16,329 nucleotides of DNA from Deltaproteobacteria bacterium (lineage in GTDB: Bacteria > Desulfobacterota > Binatia > UBA9968): positions 1-16,329 of the forward strand of contig JACPFH010000403.1 in the NCBI GenBank assembly GCA_016183075.1. Reading direction: 5' to 3'. The position numbers and the translations under genes were made by a program. A model generated the notes under the pieces. It saw only the letters and a program-made list of their open reading frames with translations, was not told where the DNA came from and did no database searches. This document shows, one piece after another, positions 7,161 to 14,101 of the stretch (positions are counted from its first letter, which is position 1; the number at the start of each line of letters is the position of its first letter).

Positions 7161-8076
7161 AGCGGATCCTCGGGTCCAGATAGCCGTAAAGAACGTCAAC
7201 GAGCAAGTTCGTCGCCAGCGTAATCCCGGAGACGAGCAAGACCACGCCTTGAATCACCGGATAATCACGCCACTGGACCGCTTCGTAAGCGAGCCGCCCG
7301 ATCCCCGGCCAGGCGAACACTGTTTCCACCACCACGGTTCCCGCCAAAAGGATACCGAAATAAAAACCGACAAAGGTGATCACGGGAATAAGGGCATTCT
7401 TGAGCGCATGCTTCCACACCACCGCCAGTTCCCCAACGCCTTTGATCCGGGCGAATTTGACGTAATCGCTATCCAGGACTTCCAGCATGGAAGCGCGCAA
7501 CAACCGGACGACACCGGCAAGCATAAAGCCGAACAGACCCAAAGTCATGGTAGGGAGGACCAGATACTGCGGGCCCTGATCGCCCCCGGCAGGTAAAAGG
7601 TCCAGCCGTACGGCAAAGACAGCAATCAGAATGATACCTGCCCAGAACGTTGGAATGGACTGGCCGAGCAGGGCTAAAGTTCGCGCCGCCACGTCCCAGA
7701 AGCTGTCTTTGCGCGTGGCCGCGATGACGCCTAAGGGAAGCGCGATCAGGAGGACGAGGACTATCGAGGCGCCAATCAGTTTTAGACTGTTAGGAAGCCG
7801 CTGCGCCAGTAGCTCGGTCACCGGCCTGCGAGTGCGAATCGAAGTTCCCAGATCGCCGTGGCTCAGGCTCCGTAAAAAGAGCAAGTACTGGAAGTGGAGC
7901 GGGCGGTCCAGGCCGAGCTGCTGACCGACCCGCTGGCGCAGATCGGGCGGGGCGTCGATCGGCAGCATCACGTCGAGAGGATTCCCGGTGAGTCGCACCA
8001 GGCCAAAAACGAAGAGGCTGATGATAAAAAGGGTCAGCAGGCTCTGAATCAGCCGTCCGGCGATGAAACGTTGCAT
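7153..8076 (-). CDS. oppB: Oligopeptide/dipeptide ABC transporter permease (OppB/DppB type)
   Basis: The partner permease to OppC. The 307 residues start MQRFIAGRLIQSLLTLFIIS, the usual beginning with a first helix near 9-28. A periplasmic region with GLDRPLHFQYLLFL and GDLGTSIRTRRPV follows, then membrane helices from about 100 onward. The EAA docking loop is DYVKFARIKGVGELAVVWKH at about 204-223, and the ending GYLDPRIRYG is typical. ATG 8076 is supported by this conserved start. It lies 56 bases after the oppA stop and overlaps oppC by 8 bases, so oppA-oppB-oppC form one operon. No strong Shine-Dalgarno is visible before the start. Confidence 0.94.
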   Translation of the reverse strand: MQRFIAGRLIQSLLTLFIISLFVFGLVRLTGNPLDVMLPIDAPPDLRQRVGQQLGLDRPLHFQYLLFLRSLSHGDLGTSIRTRRPVTELLAQRLPNSLKLIGASIVLVLLIALPLGVIAATRKDSFWDVAARTLALLGQSIPTFWAGIILIAVFAVRLDLLPAGGDQGPQYLVLPTMTLGLFGFMLAGVVRLLRASMLEVLDSDYVKFARIKGVGELAVVWKHALKNALIPVITFVGFYFGILLAGTVVVETVFAWPGIGRLAYEAVQWRDYPVIQGVVLLVSGITLATNLLVDVLYGYLDPRIRYG

Positions 8077-8132
8077 CTGGCACTGAGCCCCGACGCGGCA
8101 ACAAAAGAGAACCGCAATGAAGCGTGAGAGGG

Positions 8133-9713
8133 CTAGCGCCCCGCTGTCGCGGTCGCCAGGCTGGGCGTAATATAACCACGATGGGGCCTCACCCTGACAT
8201 CAGCCACCTGGTTACCGTAGGCCCACAGGGTGCCGCTCACGTCCGCAATCGGGACGCTGCGATATTCCTTGTATAGGATCTGGTACGCCTTTTCGACGGT
8301 CTGCGCGATCTCCTCCACGCTGCGGCCGGCGACGGCTTTCTTCGCCACATCCTCGACATTGTCGGCGAGCTGGGTGATTTTCGCATCTTTGGTCCACCAT
8401 ATGTGCAGGTCATCGGCGCCGTTCAAACGCCCAGTGGTCGCGAACACGCTGGCCTGGCCGACCACTTGAGCGGACTGCGGCGACGCCATGTACAGAGGGC
8501 GAAACGCCCCCATGTCGCTGGGCACGATCGACGCCCGCACGCCGATGGCCGACCAATAACCGGCCACCGCCTCGGCCACCTGCTGAAATTGGGCAAAGCC
8601 GCCCGTTGCAAGCGAGAAAAGCTTGATTGAAAAGCCGTTCGCTACACCCGCCTCGGCCAAAAGCTTCTTGGCCCGCTGCGGGTCGTAAGGATAGGGCTTC
8701 AGCGCGCGCGGATATCCGATCGATATCGACGATGGCGGAAAAACGGCCGCCGCCTTGCCTTTGCCGCGAAACAGGGTACGAACCATCTCCTCGCGATTGA
8801 TCGCAAGGTTCAACGCCTGGCGGACCCGCACGTCCCGGATCGGCCCGGCGTTTTCATAGTAGGTGCCGTAAAGATGAATCCGCACGGATGTCGGCTGGGG
8901 GTCCTCGGCCAGTTTCAAGCCGCCGCGCTCCACCTCCGGTACCTCATCGAGGGAGACATCCGCCATGTCGAGCTGGCCGGTCCTGAGCATCGCGATTCGC
9001 GTTGCAGCTTCAGGCACCAGGAGGATGTGCAAACGGTCAAAAGAGGGCGGCGTTTTCCAATGTTCCTTCCATGCCTCGAACTCAACGACGTGGCCTACGT
9101 CATGGCGCACGAACTTCCATGGCCCCGTGGCGATGGGCCGCTTGGCAAAACCCGCCCAGCCAACTTTCTGGACGTAGTGCTTGGGGAGCACTATCCCCTC
9201 GATACCCGGCTGGTTCGAAACGTCGTGAGGAAAAGTGGGCCAGGGAGAGGCCGTCTGGACGCTCACGGTGTAGCGGTCCACCGCCTTGACATCCTTAATG
9301 CCCTTGCGAAACTGAACGGCCCGTGAACTTTTCGCCTCGGGCCGCCGGAAGGCTTCCATCAAAGTAAACTGGACATCCTCCGCGGTCAGTTCTCTGCCGT
9401 CATGAAACTTTACGCCCTGGCGCAAGCGAAACACCCAGCTGAGGCCGTCGCCGGATAATTTCCAACCGGTGGCCAGAGCGGGTTGGAGCTTGCCGTCAGC
9501 GGCAACCTCGGTGAGCCAATCCCACAACGGGCCCGCTATGCCCAGAGACGCGGTGATGGAGGTAACGGTGGGGTCGAGGTTTTCTTCCCCAAAGCTTGTC
9601 GTCGCATAACGCAGCGTGCGGGAATCGGCGGGCGCAGGCATCAGCCATGGTGCTGCCAGGATTGCGAGCGCGGCGATATTTGCCAGTCTGAGGAAACGGC
9701 GACGACGTTTCAT
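8133..9713 (-). CDS. oppA: Peptide ABC transporter substrate-binding protein (SBP_bac_5 family)
   Basis: The periplasmic or membrane-anchored receptor that captures peptides (or another ligand such as nickel or sugars in some relatives) and delivers them to OppB/OppC. The 526 residues begin MKRRRRFLRLANIAALAILA, an n-region of five basic residues and a hydrophobic core, with cleavage expected near 29-31 (PAPADS). Family landmarks are LQPALATGWKLSGDGLSWVF, FRLRQGVKFHDGRELTAEDV and VRVRQALNLAINREEMV. ATG 9713 was preferred over an upstream in-frame codon at 9776 because it starts the signal peptide directly and has AAGGGGTG about ten bases upstream. No lipobox cysteine is seen, so it is probably soluble. 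Ligand specificity cannot be read. It follows jag by 59 bases and leads oppABC. Confidence 0.92.
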   Translation of the reverse strand: MKRRRRFLRLANIAALAILAAPWLMPAPADSRTLRYATTSFGEENLDPTVTSITASLGIAGPLWDWLTEVAADGKLQPALATGWKLSGDGLSWVFRLRQGVKFHDGRELTAEDVQFTLMEAFRRPEAKSSRAVQFRKGIKDVKAVDRYTVSVQTASPWPTFPHDVSNQPGIEGIVLPKHYVQKVGWAGFAKRPIATGPWKFVRHDVGHVVEFEAWKEHWKTPPSFDRLHILLVPEAATRIAMLRTGQLDMADVSLDEVPEVERGGLKLAEDPQPTSVRIHLYGTYYENAGPIRDVRVRQALNLAINREEMVRTLFRGKGKAAAVFPPSSISIGYPRALKPYPYDPQRAKKLLAEAGVANGFSIKLFSLATGGFAQFQQVAEAVAGYWSAIGVRASIVPSDMGAFRPLYMASPQSAQVVGQASVFATTGRLNGADDLHIWWTKDAKITQLADNVEDVAKKAVAGRSVEEIAQTVEKAYQILYKEYRSVPIADVSGTLWAYGNQVADVRVRPHRGYITPSLATATAGR

Positions 9714-9746
9714 GATCGGTTCACCCCTTTCCGGAGACACCGACTT

Positions 9747-9776
9747 CCCATAGCGCACCCGGCCGTTCGCTGTCAA
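9747..9776 (-). promoter_or_regulatory. Candidate promoter for oppABC, overlapping the jag stop codon
   Basis: On the minus strand TTGACA (9771-9776) overlaps the jag TGA. It is followed after 18 bases by TATGGG (9747-9752), which matches the -10 consensus only in TAT. It would let oppABC be transcribed independently of the upstream housekeeping operon. Confidence 0.3.
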
Positions 9777-10474
9777 TCAGGCTTATCCGACTCTTTTCGC
9801 TTCCTGGCCCCCTCCGGAATGATGAGCAAACGCCGATAAGGCCCGGTTCCCAGACTCTTTGTGGTGAGCCAGGGATCATCCTGCAAGACCGCGTGGATGA
9901 TGCGCCGGTCCGCCGCGGTCAGAGCGTCCACGCTGACCGTCGTTCGCTGCCGCTTGGCTTTCTCGCCCAAACGCAATGCCATGTCTTCGAGGCTGCGCCG
10001 CCGACGTTCACCGTATTTCTCCGTATCCAGCACCAACTGGACGCCCTCGTCGCCCCGCCGCGCGCTGGCGATCCGGGTGACCAGATACTGCAACGCCTCT
10101 AGGGTTTGCCCGCGATGGCCAATCAGGAGACCTCCTTCGCCGCTATGAATGTCGAGCACCACCTCTTCCGGGGCCCCACCCGGTTTCACTTCCACCGTGG
10201 CCTCAACCCCCATGAGCCGGAGGATCTCCGCGAGCGCATCTTTTCCTCGCTCCGCCACCGCGTTGCGCTCCTCCTCCCCTTTTTCCTCCGCCGCCGCCAG
10301 GGGCCTGCGTACCGAGGCGCGAATGCAGGCTCTCTGGGCGCCAAAGCCAAATAAGCCTTTTTTTCCCTCCGCCACCACCTCCACCTCCACCTGGTCACGC
10401 TCCGCACCCAAGATCTTCAGCGCTTTCTCGATCGCCTCCTCTACGCTATCGCCTTGGGTCTCCACGTACTCCAT
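9773..10474 (-). CDS. jag: Jag/KhpB (EloR) RNA-binding protein with Jag_N, KH and R3H domains
   Basis: A cytoplasmic RNA-binding protein, known in Firmicutes as KhpB/EloR and linked there to cell elongation and sRNA binding. The 233 residues hold all three parts: the Jag N-terminal domain (about 1-52, ending KKGLFGFGAQRACIRASV), an acidic linker, a KH domain with the GxxG-type loop GGLLIGHRGQTL at 114-125, and an R3H domain from about 180 with RRIIH at 190-194 and SLGTGPYRRLLIIP at 207-220. The start at ATG 10474 gives MEYVETQGDSVEEAIEKAL, the usual family start, with GAGGA/GGTGG upstream. It is 26 bases downstream of yidC, as in many bacteria where it closes the rpmH-rnpA-yidD-yidC block. 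The usual next gene, mnmE, is absent and opp genes follow. Confidence 0.94.
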   Translation of the reverse strand: MEYVETQGDSVEEAIEKALKILGAERDQVEVEVVAEGKKGLFGFGAQRACIRASVRRPLAAAEEKGEEERNAVAERGKDALAEILRLMGVEATVEVKPGGAPEEVVLDIHSGEGGLLIGHRGQTLEALQYLVTRIASARRGDEGVQLVLDTEKYGERRRRSLEDMALRLGEKAKRQRTTVSVDALTAADRRIIHAVLQDDPWLTTKSLGTGPYRRLLIIPEGARKRKESDKPD

Positions 10475-10500
10475 GAGCCACCATCCTCACAAACCGCGCC

Positions 10501-12102
10501 CTAGCGGTCCATGCGATTGATCAGATACTGCTGCGCTATGGTCAGGATGTTATTCACCAGCCAATAGATGGTCAATCCGGCGGGAAAGGTCACGAACATC
10601 GCCGTGAATACCACGGGCATCATCATCATCATGCGCCGCTGGTTGGGGTCACCGGCGCTGGGAGTCATCCACTGCTGCACGAACATACTGGCTCCCATCA
10701 AGAGGGTGAGGACGGGAATGCCCAACGACCAGCCTCCCAACGTAAACGGCAGCGACTCCCAGTCCGGCCGTGAGAGATCCTTGATCCAAAGAAACGACGC
10801 GTGGCGCAACTCGATCGGCGTGAGGAGCGCGTTATAGAGGCCGATGAAGACCGGAAACTGCAGCACCATGGGCAGACATCCGCCAAGAGGATTGACCTTG
10901 TTGCGCCGGTACAGCTCCATGATCTCCTTGTTGAGCTTTTCCCGGTCGTCTTTGAACCTTTCCCTCATCCGCTCCATCTGAGGCTGAAGCTTTTGCATCT
11001 GCTTCATCGACACGAAGCTCTTGTGGGTCAATGGCGCGAGCAAAAGCTTGATCAATATCGTAAGCACAATGATGTCGATGCCGTAACTGGCGGTAAAACG
11101 GTGGGAAAAGTGCATGACATAGAGGAGGGGAATGGAAACGAAAGCAAAGTAGCCAAAGTCGATAGATCGCTCCAAGCCTTTGCCCAGCGACTTGAGGATT
11201 TCCAGATCCTTCGGCCCGATGAAGAGTGTGAAGCGATCTGTGCCCGAGGCGTTGCCCGCAGCGGGGCGTTGCATTTTCATGACCAGTGCGGGCCCCGCCT
11301 GGCGCGCGCTAAGCTGGTACTCCCCATTCCCTTGCGGCAGCAGGCTGAAGAGAAAGTAGGTATATCCGAACCCGGCCCAGGAGACGGGTCCCTTCAGCTC
11401 GATTGCTTTTTGAATCTCATCGGCAGACTCCCGCCGGATTTTGTTATTGACGAGCGCCAAAAGACCCTCAAACTTTGCATCGTGCTCCTGCTGGTTTCCG
11501 CCGGAGGTTACGAGCACGGCCGGAGGGGATGCTCCATCGGCGTTTTCCGCCGCGATCTCGACTTCGATCGGATAGGCAGTCCCGGTGAAAGTAAACTTTT
11601 TCACCAGCACGGCGCCCGTGGGCGTCCGGCCGCGAAAGACGAGAGTCCCCCTGGCATCTCCGGTGAGCTTCAGATCCTTACCCTCCACAGCGTAAAGGAT
11701 CCCCTCGTCATTGAACGGCTTGGGGCCGGAAAGCTCGACTCCCAACGGATAGGGAACTCCCGGCATCGAGGGGACCATCTCGAAGGGGGGGCTCTTCTCT
11801 GCCGATGATGCGCGGTAATTCTTCAGCGCGAAGCTCTTCAGTCGACCGCCCTGATTCGTAAAGATGGCGAGGTAGCGGTCGGTCTCAACCCGGATCTCGC
11901 CCACGGTCTGCGGCTCGGCCGTGCGCGCCGCTTTGACCTCCTCCGCCTTTGGGAGCCGCTGGGGCGAAGGGGCTGGGGCTTTTTCCGTCACCTTCTCGGG
12001 CGGCGGAGACGGCGGGGGCACGTAACGCCTCGATACCCACTCCTGATAAAGGATGAGAATCAGAATCGAAAGGACGACGGCTAACAGAGCGCGCTTTTCC
12101 AT
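10501..12102 (-). CDS. yidC: Membrane protein insertase YidC
   Basis: YidC inserts and folds inner-membrane proteins, alone or with the Sec translocon. The 533 residues have the Gram-negative layout. A first helix at about 5-20 (ALLAVVLSILILILYQ) is followed by a Pro/Lys-rich linker to about 65. The large periplasmic beta-super-sandwich domain runs from about 70 to 310, and the conserved insertase core follows. Core landmarks are LIKLLLAPLTHKSFVSM (350-366), whose Lys352 takes the place of the hydrophilic-groove arginine of E. coli, the cytoplasmic coiled hairpin at about 368-402, NPLGGCLPMVLQFPVFIGLY at 404-423 and FPAGLTIYWLVNN at 506-518. A run of five methionines (491-495, five consecutive ATG codons) lies before the last helices. 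It begins 8 bases after yidD and is clearly in the same operon. Confidence 0.97.
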   Translation of the reverse strand: MEKRALLAVVLSILILILYQEWVSRRYVPPPSPPPEKVTEKAPAPSPQRLPKAEEVKAARTAEPQTVGEIRVETDRYLAIFTNQGGRLKSFALKNYRASSAEKSPPFEMVPSMPGVPYPLGVELSGPKPFNDEGILYAVEGKDLKLTGDARGTLVFRGRTPTGAVLVKKFTFTGTAYPIEVEIAAENADGASPPAVLVTSGGNQQEHDAKFEGLLALVNNKIRRESADEIQKAIELKGPVSWAGFGYTYFLFSLLPQGNGEYQLSARQAGPALVMKMQRPAAGNASGTDRFTLFIGPKDLEILKSLGKGLERSIDFGYFAFVSIPLLYVMHFSHRFTASYGIDIIVLTILIKLLLAPLTHKSFVSMKQMQKLQPQMERMRERFKDDREKLNKEIMELYRRNKVNPLGGCLPMVLQFPVFIGLYNALLTPIELRHASFLWIKDLSRPDWESLPFTLGGWSLGIPVLTLLMGASMFVQQWMTPSAGDPNQRRMMMMMPVVFTAMFVTFPAGLTIYWLVNNILTIAQQYLINRMDR

Positions 12103-12110
12103 GAGAGAAT

Positions 12111-12332
12111 TTAGCGAACGGGATCAAAGCCGCCGGGGTGCCACGGATGACACCGCCCGAGCCGGCGCAGCCCGAGACCGATGCCTTTAAGGATCCCGTA
12201 GCGCTCGACGGCGGCGCACGTATAAGCCGAGCAACTCGGGAAAAAGCGGCAGGCGCGGGGCAAAAGCGGCGACAAAAATCGCTGATAGCTAACCAGGGCG
12301 GCGATGACTCCTTGGCGTAACAACGCAATCAC
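12111..12332 (-). CDS. yidD: Membrane protein insertion efficiency factor YidD
   Basis: A small membrane-associated protein (73 residues) that aids YidC-dependent insertion in E. coli. The family hallmark is complete: an amphipathic N-terminal helix (LVSYQRFLSPLLP), then CRFFPSCSAYTCAAVERYG, the GLRRLGRCHPWHPGG motif, and FDPV near the end. The start is GTG 12332, whose G is shared with the rnpA stop codon (TAGTG arrangement), so translation is probably coupled to rnpA. The length is normal for the family. Position between rnpA and yidC is the standard arrangement. Confidence 0.95.
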   Translation of the reverse strand: MIALLRQGVIAALVSYQRFLSPLLPRACRFFPSCSAYTCAAVERYGILKGIGLGLRRLGRCHPWHPGGFDPVR

Positions 12333-12691
12333 TATCGGTGGCCACTTGCCGGGAAAAATGCGCCTCCAAGCTCTCCTTCGACCTCGCTCAGAGAAAGCTT
12401 TTCAGCGCCCTTTCGGGCAATAACGACGAAGTCTCGCTGCAAAGGAATCTCATATCTGTGGCGGCGAAAAAACTCCCTGAGCAGCCGCTTGATCCGATTA
12501 CGGGCCACCGCGTTCCCCACCTTGGCACTCACCGTGACGCCCAGCCTGCTCTGCCCCTTGTCGTTATTTTGGCTCAGGACAACGAAATGGGAGGTATGAA
12601 CCCTTCTCCCTCTTCGAGACAGGGCGAGAAACTCCGATCGTCGGGTCAGACGGGCGCTCGTTGGAAACCTTTCCCGGCCCCGAGACAACAA
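12332..12691 (-). CDS. rnpA: Ribonuclease P protein component
   Basis: The protein subunit of RNase P, which assists the catalytic RNA in trimming tRNA 5' leaders. The 119 residues show the N-terminal RLTRRSEFLAL segment, SRLGVTVSAKVGNAV at about 48-62 and the conserved RNR motif ARNRIKRLLREFFRR at 63-77. No ATG or GTG is available. Two adjacent TTG codons (12691 and 12688) fit the protein start and follow GGGGG after the rpmH stop. TTG initiation is a reasonable call but the exact codon is uncertain. The gene lies 14 bases after rpmH and shares one base with yidD. Confidence 0.94.
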   Translation of the reverse strand: MLSRGRERFPTSARLTRRSEFLALSRRGRRVHTSHFVVLSQNNDKGQSRLGVTVSAKVGNAVARNRIKRLLREFFRRHRYEIPLQRDFVVIARKGAEKLSLSEVEGELGGAFFPASGHR

Positions 12692-12705
12692 GCCCCCGTG
12701 ACTAA

Positions 12706-12867
12706 CTAAGTACGAGCCCTTTTCGGCGGCACCGTCACGGTCAACCTCTTCCTCCCCTTGGCCCGCCTCCGTTTGAGAACCTTTCGACCCCCAGGGGTGG
12801 CCATTCGCGCGAGAAAACCGTGAGTCCGTTTACGCCTGATGTTGCTCGGTTGATAGGTCCGCTTCAT
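12706..12867 (-). CDS. rpmH: 50S ribosomal protein L34
   Basis: A very basic 53-residue protein of the large ribosomal subunit. It begins MKRTYQPSNIRRKRTHGFLA and continues with RMATPGGRKVLKRRRAKGRK; nearly every family-conserved residue is present. The usual length is 44-46 residues; the extra C-terminal tail (TVTVPPKRART) is a modest extension of the kind seen in several lineages. GGAG lies about nine bases before ATG 12867. It is the first gene of the rpmH-rnpA-yidD-yidC-jag cluster, with a candidate promoter directly upstream. Confidence 0.97.
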   Translation of the reverse strand: MKRTYQPSNIRRKRTHGFLARMATPGGRKVLKRRRAKGRKRLTVTVPPKRART

Positions 12868-12885
12868 ATATCACAGCTCCCTTGG

Positions 12886-12938
12886 ACTATCGGCCCGCAG
12901 AACCTTTTCTTTCAACCACACACGGGCCAACTTGTCAA
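12886..12938 (-). promoter_or_regulatory. Candidate promoter region for the rpmH cluster
   Basis: In the 77 bases between gpsA and rpmH the minus strand has TTGAAA (12910-12915), an 18-base spacer and GATAGT (12886-12891). A perfect TTGACA lies further upstream at 12933-12938 but has only a weak -10 (TTGAAA) 17 bases on. One or both could drive the cluster. Confidence 0.38.
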
Positions 12939-12944
12939 ATTTTC

Positions 12945-13952
12945 CTACGTGATCTCAGCTTTGAGGGCGCGCTGCATGAGATCGCGCACAGCCTCGCGCG
13001 GTCGCTTCCCCTCATAGAGAACTCCGTACATTTGCTCGACAATCGGCATCTCCACCCCCAGTCTGGCCGCGAGCGAATGGATCGATCGGGTGTTTCTGAC
13101 TCCTTCGGCCACCATCCGCATTCCGCCCAAGATCTCGACCAGACTCCTCCCCTGGGCGATCTGGACCCCGATTTGCCGGTTTCGACTGAGGTCGCCCGTA
13201 CAAGTCAGGATTAAGTCCCCCAGACCGGGGAGGCCGGAAAGGGTGAGGGGATCGGCCCCCATTTTGACCGCCAGCCGAGTCATCTCCGCCAGACCTCGTG
13301 TGATCAGCGCGGCCCTGGCGTTATGCCCCAAACCCAGCCCATCGCTGATGCCCGCGGCGATCGCCATCACGTTCTTGACCGCCCCGCCCAACTGCACGCC
13401 AATCACATCCTCCGACGTGTATACTCGGAAGCTCGACGTGCTCAGCGCCGCCTGAACTTCCTTGGCCACCTCGGCACTAAACGCCGCCACGGTGGTCGCC
13501 GCCGGCAATCCTCGGGCCACCTCCAGAGCGAAATTGGGTCCCGAGAGAAACGCGAGCCGATTTTTTATGCCCGGGCCGAAAACCCCGCCGAAGACCTCGC
13601 CCATGGTCATTAAGGTCCCTTCCTCGATCCCCTTCGTAGTGCAGACCCACAGGCTCTGAGGCTCCGCCAAACCGGCGACCGCCTCCAATACTTCCCTCAC
13701 CGCATGCGAAGGGACAGCGCAAATGAGCATCTCTTTGGAAGAAACGCTCTCGCTCACAGAGCGGGTAGACCTAAGCGATCCGGGCAGAACGATGCCGGGA
13801 AGGTAGAGACGGTTTTCGCGCCGATTTTGAATTTCCCGAAAGCACTCCTCCCCATGGCACCACAGTGTTACCTCATGACCCTTTTCGCACAGGAGCTTGG
13901 CCAGCGCCGTTCCCCATCCTCCCGCACCAATCACTCCGATCGTCTTGCCCAC
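12945..13952 (-). CDS. gpsA: Glycerol-3-phosphate dehydrogenase [NAD(P)+]
   Basis: This enzyme reduces dihydroxyacetone phosphate to sn-glycerol 3-phosphate, the backbone for phospholipid synthesis, in the cytoplasm. With the GTG start at 13952 it has 335 residues. The dinucleotide-binding loop GAGGWG is at 9-14, the SGPNFALEVARGLPAA motif at 137-152, the catalytic lysine is in GGAVKNVMAIAAG (Lys193) and GLGDLILTCTGDLSRNR is at 243-259. A TTG at 13976 in the same frame would add eight residues (MTNGRAGA), but it lies inside the TTGAC-type heptamer array, so I prefer GTG. No ATG is available and no strong Shine-Dalgarno is present for either start. It lies between gyrA and rpmH on the same strand. 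Confidence 0.95.
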   Translation of the reverse strand: MGKTIGVIGAGGWGTALAKLLCEKGHEVTLWCHGEECFREIQNRRENRLYLPGIVLPGSLRSTRSVSESVSSKEMLICAVPSHAVREVLEAVAGLAEPQSLWVCTTKGIEEGTLMTMGEVFGGVFGPGIKNRLAFLSGPNFALEVARGLPAATTVAAFSAEVAKEVQAALSTSSFRVYTSEDVIGVQLGGAVKNVMAIAAGISDGLGLGHNARAALITRGLAEMTRLAVKMGADPLTLSGLPGLGDLILTCTGDLSRNRQIGVQIAQGRSLVEILGGMRMVAEGVRNTRSIHSLAARLGVEMPIVEQMYGVLYEGKRPREAVRDLMQRALKAEIT

Positions 13953-13970
13953 GGCCCCGGCTCTGCCATT

Positions 13971-13991
13971 CGTCAATCGTTATCCGTCAAT
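13971..13991 (-). repeat. Heptamer repeat array, left (three units) at the gpsA start
   Basis: Read on the minus strand the units are ATTGACG (13985-13991), the diverged GATAACG (13978-13984) and ATTGACG (13971-13977). They have the same 7-base period and core as the five-unit array at 14067-14101 but lie in inverted orientation to it. Confidence 0.6.
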
Positions 13992-14001
13992 CGCAGTTCC
14001 T

Positions 14002-14058
14002 ATGCGTTACTACCAAATTACTATTCTTTACAGAACTCATTGTAACGAGGTAACGCAT
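14002..14058. repeat. Perfect 9-bp inverted repeat between gyrA and gpsA
   Basis: ATGCGTTAC (14002-14010) is the exact reverse complement of GTAACGCAT (14050-14058), with a 39-base AT-rich spacer. Similarity continues outward on both sides through AACT and into the heptamer arrays, giving imperfect arms of roughly 40 bases. GTAAC also recurs directly at 14042, 14050 and 14060. It could form a large hairpin in the gyrA-gpsA transcript. Confidence 0.6.
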
Positions 14059-14066
14059 GGTAACTC

Positions 14067-14101
14067 ATTGACCTTTGACGGTTGACCATTGACGATTGAC
14101 T
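14067..14101 (+). repeat. Heptamer repeat array, right (five units), overlapping the gyrA stop
   Basis: Five head-to-tail 7-base units run ATTGACC, TTTGACG, GTTGACC, ATTGACG, ATTGACT with the invariant core TTGAC. The last unit supplies two bases of the gyrA stop codon (minus-strand TAG at 14100-14102). The type recalls the short tandem heptanucleotide repeats described in heterocystous cyanobacteria, although the organism here is unlikely to be one. Confidence 0.7.

Noticed and set aside
10617..10632. CAT trinucleotide run resembling a microsatellite
   Set aside because: It encodes the run of five methionines in YidC (491-495). Methionine-rich segments at this place (MMxFMP) are common in YidC, so it needs no separate explanation.
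13976..13992. TTATCC in the left heptamer array considered as part of a DnaA box
   Set aside because: The following bases are GTCAA, not the ACA needed for TTATCCACA, and the sequence is explained by the heptamer array.
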